Below, one piece after another: positions 1 through 11,176 of a DNA stretch of 64,000 nucleotides. The notes below the pieces were generated by a model. The model was not told the origin of the DNA. It made no database searches and saw only the letters and a program-made list of their open reading frames with translations. The DNA lies in the NCBI GenBank assembly GCA_021234155.1, contig JAJEKV010000027.1, positions 9,996,716 to 10,060,715 of the forward strand. The letters are read 5' to 3'. Origin of the DNA: Isoetes taiwanensis (Eukaryota > Streptophyta > Lycopodiopsida > Isoetales > Isoetaceae). Position numbers and translations under genes: made by a program. The first letter of the stretch is position 1. Every line of letters starts with the position of its first letter.

Positions 1-896
1 CAATCCTCTGCTTTGTACAAACTCAGTTATCAACTGAGAAACCTCTACAGGTGAATGGAATACATACACATGACATGAAAGTACCTTATTCCCTACAATC
101 TGGGAGGCAGAAACTATTTGAAGGATCCGTGAATAAGAAAGCATCCCAAGATCTAAATCAAAAAGATCTTATCGTACTAACAACTTGAATCCAAGTTTCA
201 CAACAACAAAATGCCACCAGAAAATGCCTTAGAAAAGAGGGTAAATAAATCTTACCTTATCTGCTAGCTCAAAAAGATCCGCTCCAAACCAACTGGCTGA
301 AACTTTTATCAGCAGATCTAGTCTTCAGTCTCTTTCCATCACTGCAGAACTCAGAATATACCATGCGACTTAAAGTAACAACATAGTTTGAGAGTAGATC
401 AAACTATAAATTAAAGCTTCCAAAACAAAGTTCAAAATGCACATATAACCTCTTTTAACTCTGCGTCAGGAATGACTCCTAGACAATACCTCTTTTTAAA
501 TTAGGTGTTGGCTGCAAACCAGAAGGAGGAATAAGAACTGGCTATTGATGGCCCATTGATGTTTCAGAAAAAGGAGGGCGTTGCTAGCATGCAAGATCAG
601 CTTTTTCGAATACGAACAGAAGGTGCCATAACTGGCATGCAATACATGGGTTCAACATTTCTGAATCCAAACAAATGTATTAGATGACATTGATATCTTA
701 CTCTGTGCTCTGTGTCAACAGGAACTTGGAACTGCAACAGAGAACCTGGCGAGCAAGAGTTTTTTATATTCATCTTCTTATTGAAGCCCATAAGGCCTAG
801 ACTGCATTAAAAGAGCAAGTAAATAACCTCTTGCACCAAAAAACAAAGCAGATTTGGATCTCAAACCTAAGATAAAACTTACCTTGAATGGTTTAA
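1..896. other. no recognisable feature
   Basis: I see no coding region, RNA gene or repeat I can name here. The sequence is AT-rich, with stops in every frame at short intervals. Confidence 0.5.
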
Positions 897-944
897 TTGA
901 TTTCATATGTTATTTTTTATGGTTCAAATGTTGTAACCCTAGGA

Positions 945-1090
945 TCCACCATGCCACCTAGTTGGCTCAAACATGCCACGCCCACTCTAACATGCCACAT
1001 GGGCTCTAACATGCCACCTAGGCTCCAACATGCCAAGGTGGCTCAAATATGCCACCTAAGCTCCAACATGCCAAGGTGTCTCCAACATGC
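945..1090. repeat. degenerate minisatellite, unit about 17-18 bp
   Basis: Roughly eight imperfect copies of a unit resembling GGCTCCAACATGCCACCTA follow one another. The core ACATGCCA is nearly constant. The array runs directly into the CT-rich tract at 1087 that borders the foldback element, so it may be its subterminal array. Confidence 0.75.
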
Positions 1091-1170
1091 TCTCTCTCTC
1101 TCTCTCTCTCCCTCCCTCCCTCCCTCCCCCTCCCTCCCCCTCCCTCCCTCCCTCCCTCCCTCTCCCCACT
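1087..1170. repeat. CT/CCCT low-complexity tract
   Basis: A (CT)n run passes into CCCT and CCCTC repeats. Apparent reading frames through it are only Ser/Pro/Leu repeats and are not considered coding. Confidence 0.9.
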
Positions 1171-4145
1171 CTCGCTCTCTCCCTGATTGGGTCTAATAGA
1201 AGAGCTGGCACCTCCCCCAAGTCGAGCAAGGGCCAGGACTTTGGTGGCTATCTCACCAGAGAGGAGAGGCTAAGCCCCAAGAGATGGACCCCAAAAACGT
1301 TCTCGAGGCAACCTTTCCTGGCAGCGCTCCTTTGGGAGGTCGTATGCTAATGCCCCTCCTCTCGGAGCTTAGGGTGGGGGTCAACAGAAAGTCCTCTCGG
1401 GCTTTTGGGAGAGAACTTTTGGGATGAGCTACTTCCGGGGGTTTTTAAGCATTCTTCTTCTGGCATCGACACTCTCCCTCTATGTGATGATACGACACAA
1501 AGTCCTGTTCGAATCTGACCAGGACATGACCTCCGAAACGTAAACCCTGTGTGTTGCTAGATTACTGTAGATTTACGTTATGAAGGTCTACTTTTCGCCG
1601 TTTGCACTTGAGACATGGTCAAGAAGCTACAGTTGAAGAGCGTAGCAATAGGAACTGGCAGAATGGGGTTTGGGTTTTTCCTCCTCCCAATGTGGCAATT
1701 AGAAGTCAAGAGCGCCTTTTGCAGTAGCAAGATTATTTGAGATCATTTAAAATGGCCGATAGATCCAAACTCTGTTATTTTAGTGGCCATGGCTCTGCAT
1801 GCGTATAGTTATCTATGAAAACAACTATGTTTCGGCCTTCGAAACATAAACCCTATGTGCTGTTATGTTATTGTAGGGTTTACGTTATGGAGGTCGAGTT
1901 TTGGTCGTTTGTACTTGGGACGTGGATGAGAAGTTGCAGTTGAAGAGGCAAAGCAATAGGAGCTGACGGAATGGGGTTTGGATCTATTCTCCTCCCACTG
2001 TTGCGCTAAGAGCTAATTGTATATAGATTATCTTTAATAGAAGTTCCCCAAACAGTTGGAATTATTGACTATGCACACGATTCTGAAGCCCTATTCAGAC
2101 ATATGACAGTTGAAATCATGCTGATTTTATGCGAAAGTTCGCTGACAGAATTTTTGATCCACTTTGAACTTGTTTTTCTCCATCATCTCAGTCCTAGATC
2201 AGCACACATTTTTTCCAACATGTTCCTACAACTTTTCTTTGATAGTAATTTCAAAAATCATCTAAAACTGTTCAGTAAAACTCGAGATATCATCATTTGA
2301 GTATGCTGACCTTTTTTGTCTCAGGGCAGTGCATTGACTAAATTTTCTTCCAACTTTAAACCCGATTTTCTCAAACATCAGATCCAAATTGAGCAAGTGT
2401 TTTTCCACATCTCATCATAACGTTTCTCTTGTTGCTTCTCCAAAAATCATTTGAAAACGATTAGCACAGCTCGAGATATTCAAATCTGAGTGCAACTACC
2501 TCATTTTTCTTTAGGAATCTTGGTAATTGATGTCGTTTTGCAAATTTTGCATAAAGATAGGTTGCCTTAAGCAATCTGGAGTTCTAACATACCATATCCA
2601 TATCAAAGCATGAATCCTAAGTGAAAAAGACCAAAACGCGACCTTCAAAATGTAAACCCTTCAAGGACCCTTCAAGGACGTAGCAACTCATAGGGTTTAT
2701 ATTTGGGAGGCAAAAACGTAGTCCTTTTCATGGATAACTTGGTGCACCTTCTCTAAACATGCATGCAAAGCCATGGCGACTGAAAAAATGGGGTTTAGAG
2801 CTATTGGCCATCCAAAATGACCCCAAACAATGTCTTGCTACTGCAGAAGCAGCTCTTGACTTTTAATTGCCACATCAGGAGGAGGATATATCCAAACTCT
2901 GCATCAGTTCCACTTGCTTCGCGTTCTCAACTGCGACTTCTCATCCACCTCGCAAGAGTAATAGACCAAAACTCATTCTCCAAAACGTAAACCCTTCAAA
3001 AACCTAGCAACATACAAGGTTTACGTTTTGGAGGCTGAAACATCTCGATGCACCATCTCTAAACATGCATGCATAGCCATGGCCACTGAAAAAATGGGGT
3101 TCAGATCTATTGGCCATCCCGAATAATCCCAACCAATCTTGCTACTGCGAAAGGCACTCTTAACTTCTAATTGCCACATTGGGAGGAGGATAAATCCAAG
3201 CTCCATTATGCCAGTTCCAATTGCTTCTCATCTTCAACTACGGCTTCTTGACCATGTCCCAAGTGCAAATGGCCAAAACTCGACCTCCATAACGTAAACC
3301 CTACATAACCTAGCAACACATATGGTTTATGTTTCAGAGGTCATTTCCTAGTCAGATTCAAACAGGATCTTGTGCCATATCATCTCATAGAGGAAGAGTG
3401 TTGATGCCAGAAGAAGGACCCTTAAAACCCCCGAAAGCAGGTCACCCTAAAAGTCCTCTCCCAAAAGCCCCTGGCCACGGATGGGCGACTCTCCCACTCT
3501 GGAATTGTGAATTAGCTCTGCGAGTGGACTCAGAATAATGACATTACTATGAAACCAAGTTGCATGGGCAGAAGACCACCATTTCTCCAAGAAACGCCGT
3601 AGTGGCTCATGTCCAACGCATTCGTAGTCAATTGGTCTAGGAGGTGGCTGCGAAATAATGCGATGTAGAGTGTTCGTATTTTTCGTTGCCAAAACTGACT
3701 ATGTAACTTTGTCCCTAGGGTAATTTGCCATTCGAAATGATATGACAAAGTCAAATCACCATTCCAGAGCCTCTATACTACTTGAACGATGAAACACTCA
3801 AGTTTCTACATAGTCACCTACAAGACGCTTCATAGTTAGATAAGTTCTCCCAGACCGATCTTGGATTTTTTTGAATCTGCTTGAAGCAGGGTTTGGAATG
3901 AAGGATTCAACAGTTGGATAGGGAAACCGAGCTCCAAGGGGGGGAGGAGGATTAGCATACGGCCTCCCAGAGGAGCGTTGCCAGGAAAGGCTACCTGGGA
4001 ACGTTTTTTGGGTCCATCTCCTGGGTCTTGGCCTCTCCCCTCTCGTGAAATAGCTGCGCAATGTCCTGGCCTTGTTCAACTTGAAGAAGGTGCCAACTCT
4101 TCTATTAGACCCAATCAGAGAGAGAGGAGGGAGAGAGGGAGGCAT
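1087..4145. mobile_element. foldback-type element with long inverted arms
   Basis: The left arm (about 1,186-1,860) is repeated in inverted orientation at about 2,990-4,120, at roughly 80% identity by eye. Examples are GATTGGGTCTAATAGAAGAG at 1,183 and its complement near 4,118, and GTTTACGTTATGGAGGTC-like motifs in both arms. A pyrimidine tract (1,087-1,170) on the left mirrors a purine tract (about 4,110-4,145) on the right. Each arm also carries a unit of about 300 bp in tandem: 1,541 and 1,846 on the left, about 2,640 and 2,980 on the right, giving a forward-forward/reverse-reverse layout. The right arm has about 400 bp (3,490-3,900) with no counterpart on the left. No transposase is visible. 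Foldback or Mutator-like long-TIR non-autonomous elements fit best. Confidence 0.7.
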
Positions 4146-5212
4146 TAGCCACATGCGAGACGAGAGATAAAATGAGAGATAATGAGAGATGGGAGATGAC
4201 GAGAGATAGGGGGAGAGACAAATTTTTGACTCTCCCCCTCAGAGATAAATAGCCTCTAACAACAGTTAGGAGCATTCCCATTAGTTTTTCTTATTGTTAA
4301 CAACTTTAAGCAAACAAAATTCCGGTCATCCAAAAACTTTTCTTGCGTTGCACTCTTTCTGAAGCAGGTTAAGCAGAAAGACGAAAAAGGTGAGAGGAGG
4401 CTTGCGCTAGGGCAGGGGTCTGCGGCAATTGGTCGGAAGGGAATAGGGCTTGAATCGGATCGAACACTGTTTGAAAAAATTTGAATGCACGAGGGGTTTG
4501 AACTTGAACATGGCTTTAGATTAAAAATCCACTTGAATACGGCTGTAAACAGGACTTTGAACAGAAATCGGTATGACAGGGGTTTGAAAAGAGATTAAAC
4601 ATGCCAGCGGTTACATCTGCCTGAACAGACTTGAAAAGGGTTTCTATCCATCAGGGACTTCTTCTAGCTCGAGTTGAAATGGGTTTTAAAGAAACCATTT
4701 GCTTCTGAATCTTATTTCCAAACTGTTTTCCGAACCGTCAACAAAGAGCAGAGTAGCTTGAATGCCCACAGCTATGGTGAGGGATTCTTTTCCCAGATTA
4801 AGATGCAAGGACACAACATGATTATTTCGTTCCAGGCAAACCCTCCAAGAAAATATCCACATGTTCCAATTTTTTTCCATGGCAAATCTGTACCGAATTA
4901 TAGTTTTCAACAGATCTTTATACAAATCCGGAGCTGGGACTTTTGCATAATGGTTATTGCAACAGGGTTTTTTCCAGTCGTCACAGACTATGGCAGAAGA
5001 GCACAGACCGAATCTGCTTAAATCTGTTTGACTAGTCCCGAATTTGCATGTTTGAAGAAGCGGCAGCCATCAATTTCTAGGTTCAAGCCAAGCCATCGAT
5101 TACTAGGTTCGATTTCTGGAGCTTCACCTGCGACTCAAAAGAGGATACAGGAACCCAATTTTTTTTTGGGATGCCAAAAAAAAATTTTCCGACAAGGGGC
5201 TTTATCTTTGTC
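4146..5212. other. no recognisable gene
   Basis: Short open frames (for example 4,674-5,021) lack any recognisable domain. The left 100 bp is rich in GAGAGAT motifs like those of the GA repeats further right. Confidence 0.4.
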
Positions 5213-5298
5213 CCTAACAGGCTTGTTAAATGACGAGAGATTATTCTCTCTCGTTGTCTCTCATGCTGCGATATAGAACTTATCTCTCTCGCCGTATA

Positions 5299-5395
<97 letters not shown>

Positions 5396-5515
5396 TTGGC
5401 CACATGCGGACTTAGAGATTACGAGAGACAATACGAGAGATGGGAGAAGGGGAGAGATGGGTGAGAGTGGGTTTTCTTGACTCTCATCCCGAGAGACAAT
5501 TTCTCCCTAACAGGA
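5213..5515. repeat. GA-rich repeat element, copy 1
   Basis: It begins CCTAACAGGCTTGTTAAATG and continues with CGAGAGAT motifs, a unit that recurs at 6,921-6,967, and a pure GA microsatellite (5,300-5,391). It ends near TCTCCCTAACAGG, so the ends share CCTAACAGG as a direct repeat that could be a target duplication. It is probably a non-autonomous element with an expanded microsatellite. Confidence 0.5.
5300..5391. repeat. (GA)n microsatellite
   Basis: About 46 uninterrupted AG dinucleotides. Apparent proteins across it (Arg-Glu or Leu-Ser repeats) are artefacts of the repeat. Confidence 0.97.
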
Positions 5516-6699
5516 GAGAGGGGCTTTTTCATTGGATTTTCGTAGTTAAGGAAGTACCCTCCGGAAATTATCTTCCCTTGCCGTGAAACTTTTTGAGGTG
5601 TTCGTCAGAATTTTTTTGTCTTGCTTCAAGCTCTTTTACTTTAGTTCTCTCGGCTATAGCGGCTTACGAGTCCCAAAAATTATCTTTACCGAGTCCCAAA
5701 AATTATCTGCTATCTTATGCGGCCTGCTCTTCCTGCAAGGCGGCTTGTTCTTTCTGCTCCCTAGGTGAAGTCCGACCGATTTAATTTTTCTGAACCTTTT
5801 TCTCAAGCTTCAAGCTATTTATGAATAAGTTGTTTATGAGTTGTTCTCAGACAGATTTTGGGTCGCAATAGTCCTTCTTAGACAGATTTGGGTCGCAGTA
5901 GTTATACTCGGATGCCATTAAAATATGACGGCTCTGTTTCTTGAGAAAAATCCGTGGATTTGATTGTAAATGGAGTAAAAGATTGATCTGCAGGAAGTTC
6001 GTTGAAGAAGCCCAATTCTTAAAAAAACCCTGCTTGCAGAAATCGTATATGCATAAGATTTGTTGTTTGAAGAACTGTGTGTACAAACAGGGCTTCTATT
6101 GTTGCATTGGGCTGCTCAATCCTCTGATTTCTTCCCTCCCTACTCCATCTGCATGCAATCTAGGTTCATACGGTACAAGTCTTCCCCCGATTCTACCAGA
6201 ACTGCCCGATTCTACCCGATTACTTCAAATAGCATCACAGAGGCAAGCTTCACAACAAAATTAAGAACAGAACCGACTCAATAGGCTTCACAACGAAAAG
6301 AGCCGCCTTCCCCAAGCTCTGTAAATCCACCTCTCTTATTTTCTTCAGGCTTGCCGAAATCTGCCATAGCCGCCTTCGTCTGCTCACCATAGCCTTGCTG
6401 CCAAAATCGTCTGCTCGCCTTCGTCTGCTCAGCGGGGATCGAGAACAGTTATACGCATCTGTTATGGCCGCTATGAAACCTGCCAAAAATCCACCAAAAA
6501 TCCATGCTATGGCCGCCAAAATCCACCATAGCCCTCTCGGTCTGCAAAAGCCGTCTCGGTCTGTATGAAATCTACAATTTCCATCTCGGTCTGTATGAAA
6601 TCCGCCATAGCCGCCTTACCTGCTCACCAAAACAGAGAAAAAAAGGGGAAAAAATAAGAAATCCGGCCGGCAAATTAACGGTCTCTATTTTTTGGGCCT
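5516..6699. other. no recognisable gene
   Basis: Several open frames of about 60-107 codons occur on both strands but none shows a known domain or convincing splice context. Short repeated phrases such as CCATAGCCGCCTT and CTCGGTCTGTATGAAATC recur between 6,360 and 6,620. Confidence 0.4.
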
Positions 6700-6820
6700 A
6701 ACTAGCTTGTTAAGCAACGAGAGATAATAATCTCTCGTTGTCTCTCACGAGATACTGTATAAAAATTATCTCTCGCCGTATATGACGAGAGATAAAAAAA
6801 TTTGGAGCATGTGGCCGACG

Positions 6821-6822
<2 letters not shown>

Positions 6823-6913
<91 letters not shown>
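6823..6913. repeat. (GA)n microsatellite
   Basis: An almost pure AG run of about 90 bp. Confidence 0.97.
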
Positions 6914-6916
<3 letters not shown>

Positions 6917-6965
6917 TTTGAAGTCTCTCATGCTGCGATATAGAACTTATCTCTCTCGCCGTATA

Positions 6966-6967
<2 letters not shown>

Positions 6968-7035
<68 letters not shown>
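6968..7035. repeat. (GA)n microsatellite
   Basis: A pure GA run of about 68 bp. Confidence 0.97.
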
Positions 7036-7037
<2 letters not shown>

Positions 7038-7149
7038 TTTGAAGTTTGAAGTTTGTGTTTATTGTCTTTGAAAGACCATCAGGTCCATAAGACTTACGTG
7101 TATCTTTTGCAATACCAACAATCAATCAACGTTAAATGATAAGTTACAC

Positions 7150-8096
7150 TCAGGTAACTAATCTTCCTCCTTCTCTAACTCTTCCTCCTCATCAAGAAAA
7201 CTCAAATCCTTAGTTAATAACTCACGTACTTGCCACAGGTCCAATAAGAAACCCCCAATAGTCGAAGCATGAAGACTGAAGAAGTGATTAAGTTTAGGGA
7301 CATCGATTCCATAACGATCTCTCAAGGCATGGTACACAGGGCAATGTAAAATAACATGTTCTTCATCTTCAACATTTGATCCGTATATCTTACAAGTCTT
7401 GAGCTCTCTAAGAAGCTTGTTCCACCTACCCACTTCAATCTGTAAATGATGAGAGCTTGTCCTGATCCTGTTAATAGCATGCCTCTTCTTAACTGAAACA
7501 TTCTCTTTTAAGTACTGTATTTCATGTAGTTCAGGATTCATAAATTGCTTAGAATATAGCATTTTTCCACCTGGACTTGTCCAAAACCTGGTAAGCCTGG
7601 CGTCTTTAACCCACTTCTTATTTTTCCTTTATTGTGGCGAAGGTCCTCAATACGTAGCCCCCACTTGCTCATCCAATCCATGTCATCTGCATACTTACCC
7701 CTTATCAAAGCTCTCTTTTTGTGCCAATCGTGGAAAGTTATTCTCTTTCTTGTCTTCCATCATGCTTAGATAGGCCAAAAATCTGCCTAAGGCTTCACAT
7801 TCCATAGGGAGCATATCACATTCTGCCAACATGATTTCATACGGCGTCTCCATTTTAATACCTAATTCACTATGAAGGAATTTCTTTTGCAGCATTTCAA
7901 CCTTCTGCCACTGTTCAAAAGGTAAGTCAGGCCCCCAAACCTCGCATCCATATAGGACTATGGGTTGCACTAGGGATCTAAACAACATTTTCTTTAGATT
8001 AATATTCCAAACGCCTACCTCTTTGCATTTTTTCTGCATTGCAAACAAGGCTTTAAGCCCCCCGTTCACTCGTTGCTCTTTTTCTCCTGAGAACAT
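7150..8096 (-). pseudogene. LINE 3' fragment (RT C-terminal and zinc-binding region), LINE-B family
   Basis: Two minus-strand frames (8,096-7,695 and 7,562-7,158) encode the end of a non-LTR retrotransposon ORF2. The first holds the conserved region after the RT palm (VQPIVLYGCEVWGPDLPFEQ). The second holds a putative zinc-binding tail with C, H and C residues (CKIYGSNVEDEEHVILHCPV). Both match the C-terminus of the LINE at 54,337-56,087, which has GSPIWGPSLSSKQWKQVE and CVFCDQQALEDETHVLTRC at the same places. The two frames are separated by stops, and no endonuclease or RT catalytic motif remains. It is a 5'-truncated, decayed copy. The 3' end near 7,150 lacks the ATT repeats seen in the longer copy. 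Confidence 0.85.
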
Positions 8097-8131
8097 TTCT
8101 GCGTGACCTAATCCATCTTTTTCACCTCCTC

Positions 8132-8971
8132 ATGGCTCCGCATTTTTTCCATCTTTTCCTTCGACTACACAAGCTGTTCCTTCTTCTTCACACTCTGCCT
8201 ACCATGTCTTCGACTCCTCCTTCTTTCGGTCTTAATACCACTATTCCTAATGGTTCCTCTTCGAATGTCACTAACCACCTCCTTCAAGCCCTCCAGCTTC
8301 AATCTGCCCAAATCCAAGCATTACAAACTTCTCTATCTGGTAATTCTAATGTTAACGAGCAGATTGAAGCTCTTAGAGTGGAAGTTCGTGAGTGGACGTC
8401 TCGTTCTGCACCATCTTTCAAACGAGACTCTACCAAATATCAGTATGACTTTCTTTGCTCAACGGAAGACCGTTTTCGAAAACTTCATACTCGTTTGTCA
8501 GCTCTTCATCGTCCTGTGCCTGAAGCCGCATTACGGATTGTTGAGGAAGGTGAAACATCAATTCGTCAATGTATGAAGTTTTTTATTGTGGCGGACCGTG
8601 AAGGCTATGAGATTGCCTTCGATTTCGACGACCATTCCTTTCCTTCTCTTTCATTTGACGAAGCCCGTTGTCTCAAAATGGCTCGTCAATGCAAGCCTGC
8701 TTCGGTTCCTCGTCTTCCCCAGTCTTCTTCAAATCAAGCTTCTGCCCTACCTTTTTCTCCTTTGAACACTGCACCACCAAATCATGCCACTAATCGTCTT
8801 GGCTGTACTTTTTGTGGGCGCCCTAATCATCGAATCGAATCTTGTTTCGCTCGTATGCTAGCTGGAGCTCCCGTACTAGTCCCTCTTATGCCTCCTGCTT
8901 TGCCACCTCTTCTACCCACACAGTTACCTCCATTCCCTCCTCCCAATTTTATGCCGCATCCCCATGCTTGA
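8132..8971 (+). CDS. Gag-like protein of the DIRS-like element
   Basis: A 279-codon open frame. The true start may be the second Met (codon 25, 8,204), as the first 24 residues are hydrophobic and low in complexity. Residues 40-90 are Gln/Leu-rich and may form a short coiled coil. A CCHC zinc knuckle lies at residues 225-238 (C225, C228, H233, C238; spacing C-X2-C-X4-H-X4-C), the usual nucleic-acid-binding motif of retroelement Gag. The C-terminus is Pro-rich. It sits upstream of the RT in the normal gag-pol order. The 330-bp gap to the RT frame has no coding signal I recognise. Confidence 0.75.
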   Translation: MAPHFFHLFLRLHKLFLLLHTLPTMSSTPPSFGLNTTIPNGSSSNVTNHLLQALQLQSAQIQALQTSLSGNSNVNEQIEALRVEVREWTSRSAPSFKRDSTKYQYDFLCSTEDRFRKLHTRLSALHRPVPEAALRIVEEGETSIRQCMKFFIVADREGYEIAFDFDDHSFPSLSFDEARCLKMARQCKPASVPRLPQSSSNQASALPFSPLNTAPPNHATNRLGCTFCGRPNHRIESCFARMLAGAPVLVPLMPPALPPLLPTQLPPFPPPNFMPHPHA

Positions 8972-9304
8972 GTCTCTTCTAAATTTTTGTTAAAAAGGGG
9001 AGGGGGGGGGTTGTGTTATCTTTTGAGGCTTCAAGGCATACATAAGTTTTTTGTATCTTCTTGACTATATTTATATCAAAATCGGCTTTTAAAGTTATAT
9101 TTTTCATCTTTTGACTCTGTATTAAACTTGTTTTCATATTGTTCTCCATATTCATCTTTTTTTCCTCACTTGGGAATTGATCCTCTAACCTCCGATGAGG
9201 TGGCATCGTCAGCTCTTGTTTTAAACCGATTACATGATGCTTTACCATTTTGGCAATCTATTTCATCACAACAAGTTATAAATTGGATCTAATTTGGTTA
9301 TCGC
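8972..9304. other. gag-pol spacer of the DIRS-like element
   Basis: No open frame with recognisable content on the plus strand. The G-run at about 8,997-9,009 may be a polypurine site or a site of frame loss. The sequence GGAGGTTAGAGGATC-like stretch near 9,180 lies on the minus strand and is not convincing as coding. Confidence 0.4.
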
Positions 9305-10260
9305 GTGCCTTGGATTTATCTCCAACCTTCTCTCCCTCTTTGTCGTTCTAATCATCCTTCCCTGCATTCTCATACAGACTTTGCTCGCTCTGCAATTTCT
9401 GACCTTCTTCATTCTGGTGCAGCTTCTTGCGTTCCCTCATCCCTTTTTTTCTGCTCTCCTCTTGGTGTGGTCCCTAAAGCTGAAAAGAAGTTTCGCCTTA
9501 TCCTTGATCTGCGTTTCTTGAACTCTTTACTCATTATTCCTGCTTTTCGTTATGAGAATCTTGGTCTTTTGTCCCACATTTGCCAACCGAATGACTTTCT
9601 CTTTGCCTTGGATTTGAAGTCTAGATATCATCACCTGCCAATTTGGCCTCCACATCGTACCTTTCTGGGTTTCGAGTTTGAAGGTCATTTTTATAATTTC
9701 AATATGCTCCCATTTGGTTTGGGCACTGCTCCTTTTGTCTTCACCAAATTTATCAGGCAACTAGTTAGATTTGGCATGCTCAAGGCATTCGGTGTCTTCC
9801 ATATGTAGATGACCTTTTGTTCATGAGCCAAGCTTCACCTGAGATTCTACAAATCCGTATTATTTCTCATCTTCAACATGCAGGCTTCTTGATTGCTTGG
9901 AAGAAATGCCGCCTTCGCATTGCTCATAGAACCTTATTTCTTGGCTTTGTCATTGATACCCAAGAGGGTCTATTTCGTATCTCTATCGCATCCTCCTTGT
10001 TGAATGCTCCCTTGGTTACTGGCCGGCTTCTTGCTCGCTTCATTGGCTTCATTCAATCCTTACGCTTGGTATTTGGTCTTCTTTGCGCCGGTCTATCCTT
10101 TGCGCTTCATTTAGATTTACGCTCTGCTGATCTTTGGGATGTTCCTTTTGAGCTTTCTGTCTTTTCCCGTCATGAATTGAGCTTCTGGAAACTTGTCATT
10201 TCTTGCTTTGACCGTTCCTCTTTGGCCGCCGATTTCTATAAAACATACTATTGGGTTTGA
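9305..10260 (+). pseudogene. DIRS-like reverse transcriptase (frameshifted)
   Basis: Two overlapping frames encode one RT. The first (9,305-9,808) has RLILDLRFLNSLL (motif 1), FALDLKSRYHHLPI (motif A with the catalytic Asp), FLGFEFEGHFYNF and LPFGLGTAPFVFTKF (motif B). Motif C, YVDDLLF, is encoded at 9,802-9,819 but in the +1 frame, which then runs on (9,817-10,260) through the thumb region (KKCRLRIAHRTLFLGFVID). A one-base change just before YVDD breaks the protein. The motifs match the DIRS/LTR type of RT, not LINE RTs. The product would copy the element RNA into DNA. Confidence 0.85.
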
Positions 10261-11000
10261 TGCAAGTAATAAAGGTTTTGTGGGGGGTGGCTAAGAGTTC
10301 CCGGTTTCAATGATGTTTCCTTTGCAGGACAGTTCACTGAGTATGAGTCTTCCCAATCTTCTACATGGAGAGAGTTGTTTGCTTTGTTTCAGGTCCTCAA
10401 GTGTTGCGGCTCTGCCATCTATAACACTACCGTGCTAGCATGCGGGGATAACCAAAATGTCTCATTCATTCTTCACAAAGGGGGATCAAAAGCCCCTCTC
10501 CTTTATTTACTATCTTTAGAACTTTTTATCTTTTGCTTTCAACATCACTTCTTTCTAAGATTAGAGATTTTGACAAATTTTCTTTATCCATGACTGCTTT
10601 CCACCAACTTGAGCTTCTTTAGAGCCCACACCATGTTGACCGGTTTGCCTCCCCAACTAATGCAAAGCTCCCAGTATTCAATCCCAAGGACTCTTTTCCT
10701 TTCCGTATTCTTCCAGATGCTTTTTCTTACAATTGGCATTTGTTCAATAATTATTGCTTCCCTCCTCCATCTTTAATTCCTGATGTTCTTAGTCATGCAC
10801 GTTCCTGTAAAGCACGTCTTACGCTTGTTGTCTTCTCATGGCCATCCGCTCCTTGGTGGCCTTTGATCTGCCTTAGCCCCTCGCATTGGCAACCTTTTGT
10901 AATTGATTCTGGGTTTTTTCCTGAGAACTCTCAAGTGTTATCATCTACTGCAACTTTTTCTTCTTCTTCAATCGTGGGACTTCGCAAATCGTTGTGATTT
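10255..11000 (+). pseudogene. RNase H region of the DIRS-like element (decayed)
   Basis: After the RT the plus-strand frames contain the RNase H-type pieces GFDASNKGF (first Asp), SSTWRELFALFQVLKC (Glu position) and ACGDNQNVSFILHKGG (third Asp), the layout of DIRS-family RNase H. An in-frame stop follows the first motif and a frame change lies before the second, so it is inactive as read. From about 10,600 to 11,000 the frames (such as 10,740-10,997) probably link to the recombinase. Confidence 0.6.
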
Positions 11001-11176
11001 TTCTACTTGATTCAATATATAGCCCTTTTTGTCTGCACTATCCGGCTCTCAGTTTTTATCTTCTAATTCATTCTATTTGATTTTTCCCAGATATCTTATG
11101 GTATATTGCAGACCTACCAGTGGCAATGTTGCTTCCTTTATTCTCATCTATTTTTTAATCACGTGCATCCTCAACT

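Larger units (their letters stand above)
6700..7040. repeat. GA-rich repeat elements, copies 2 and 3
   Basis: A second element starts CTAGCTTGTTAAGCAACGAG and resembles the start at 5,213. It holds a GA tract (6,823-6,913), followed by the same roughly 48-bp unit seen before the first tract (TCTCATGCTGCGATATAGAA onward) and a further GA tract (6,968-7,035). The unit-plus-tract arrangement is thus duplicated and may be nested. Confidence 0.6.

Noticed and set aside
5083-5415. Open frames of Leu-Ser or Arg-Glu repeats (also at 6,710-7,125)
   Set aside because: They are translations of GA/CT microsatellites with no coding content outside the repeat.
9527-9760. Minus-strand frame opposite the DIRS reverse transcriptase
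   Set aside because: Shadow of the plus-strand RT, no independent domain.
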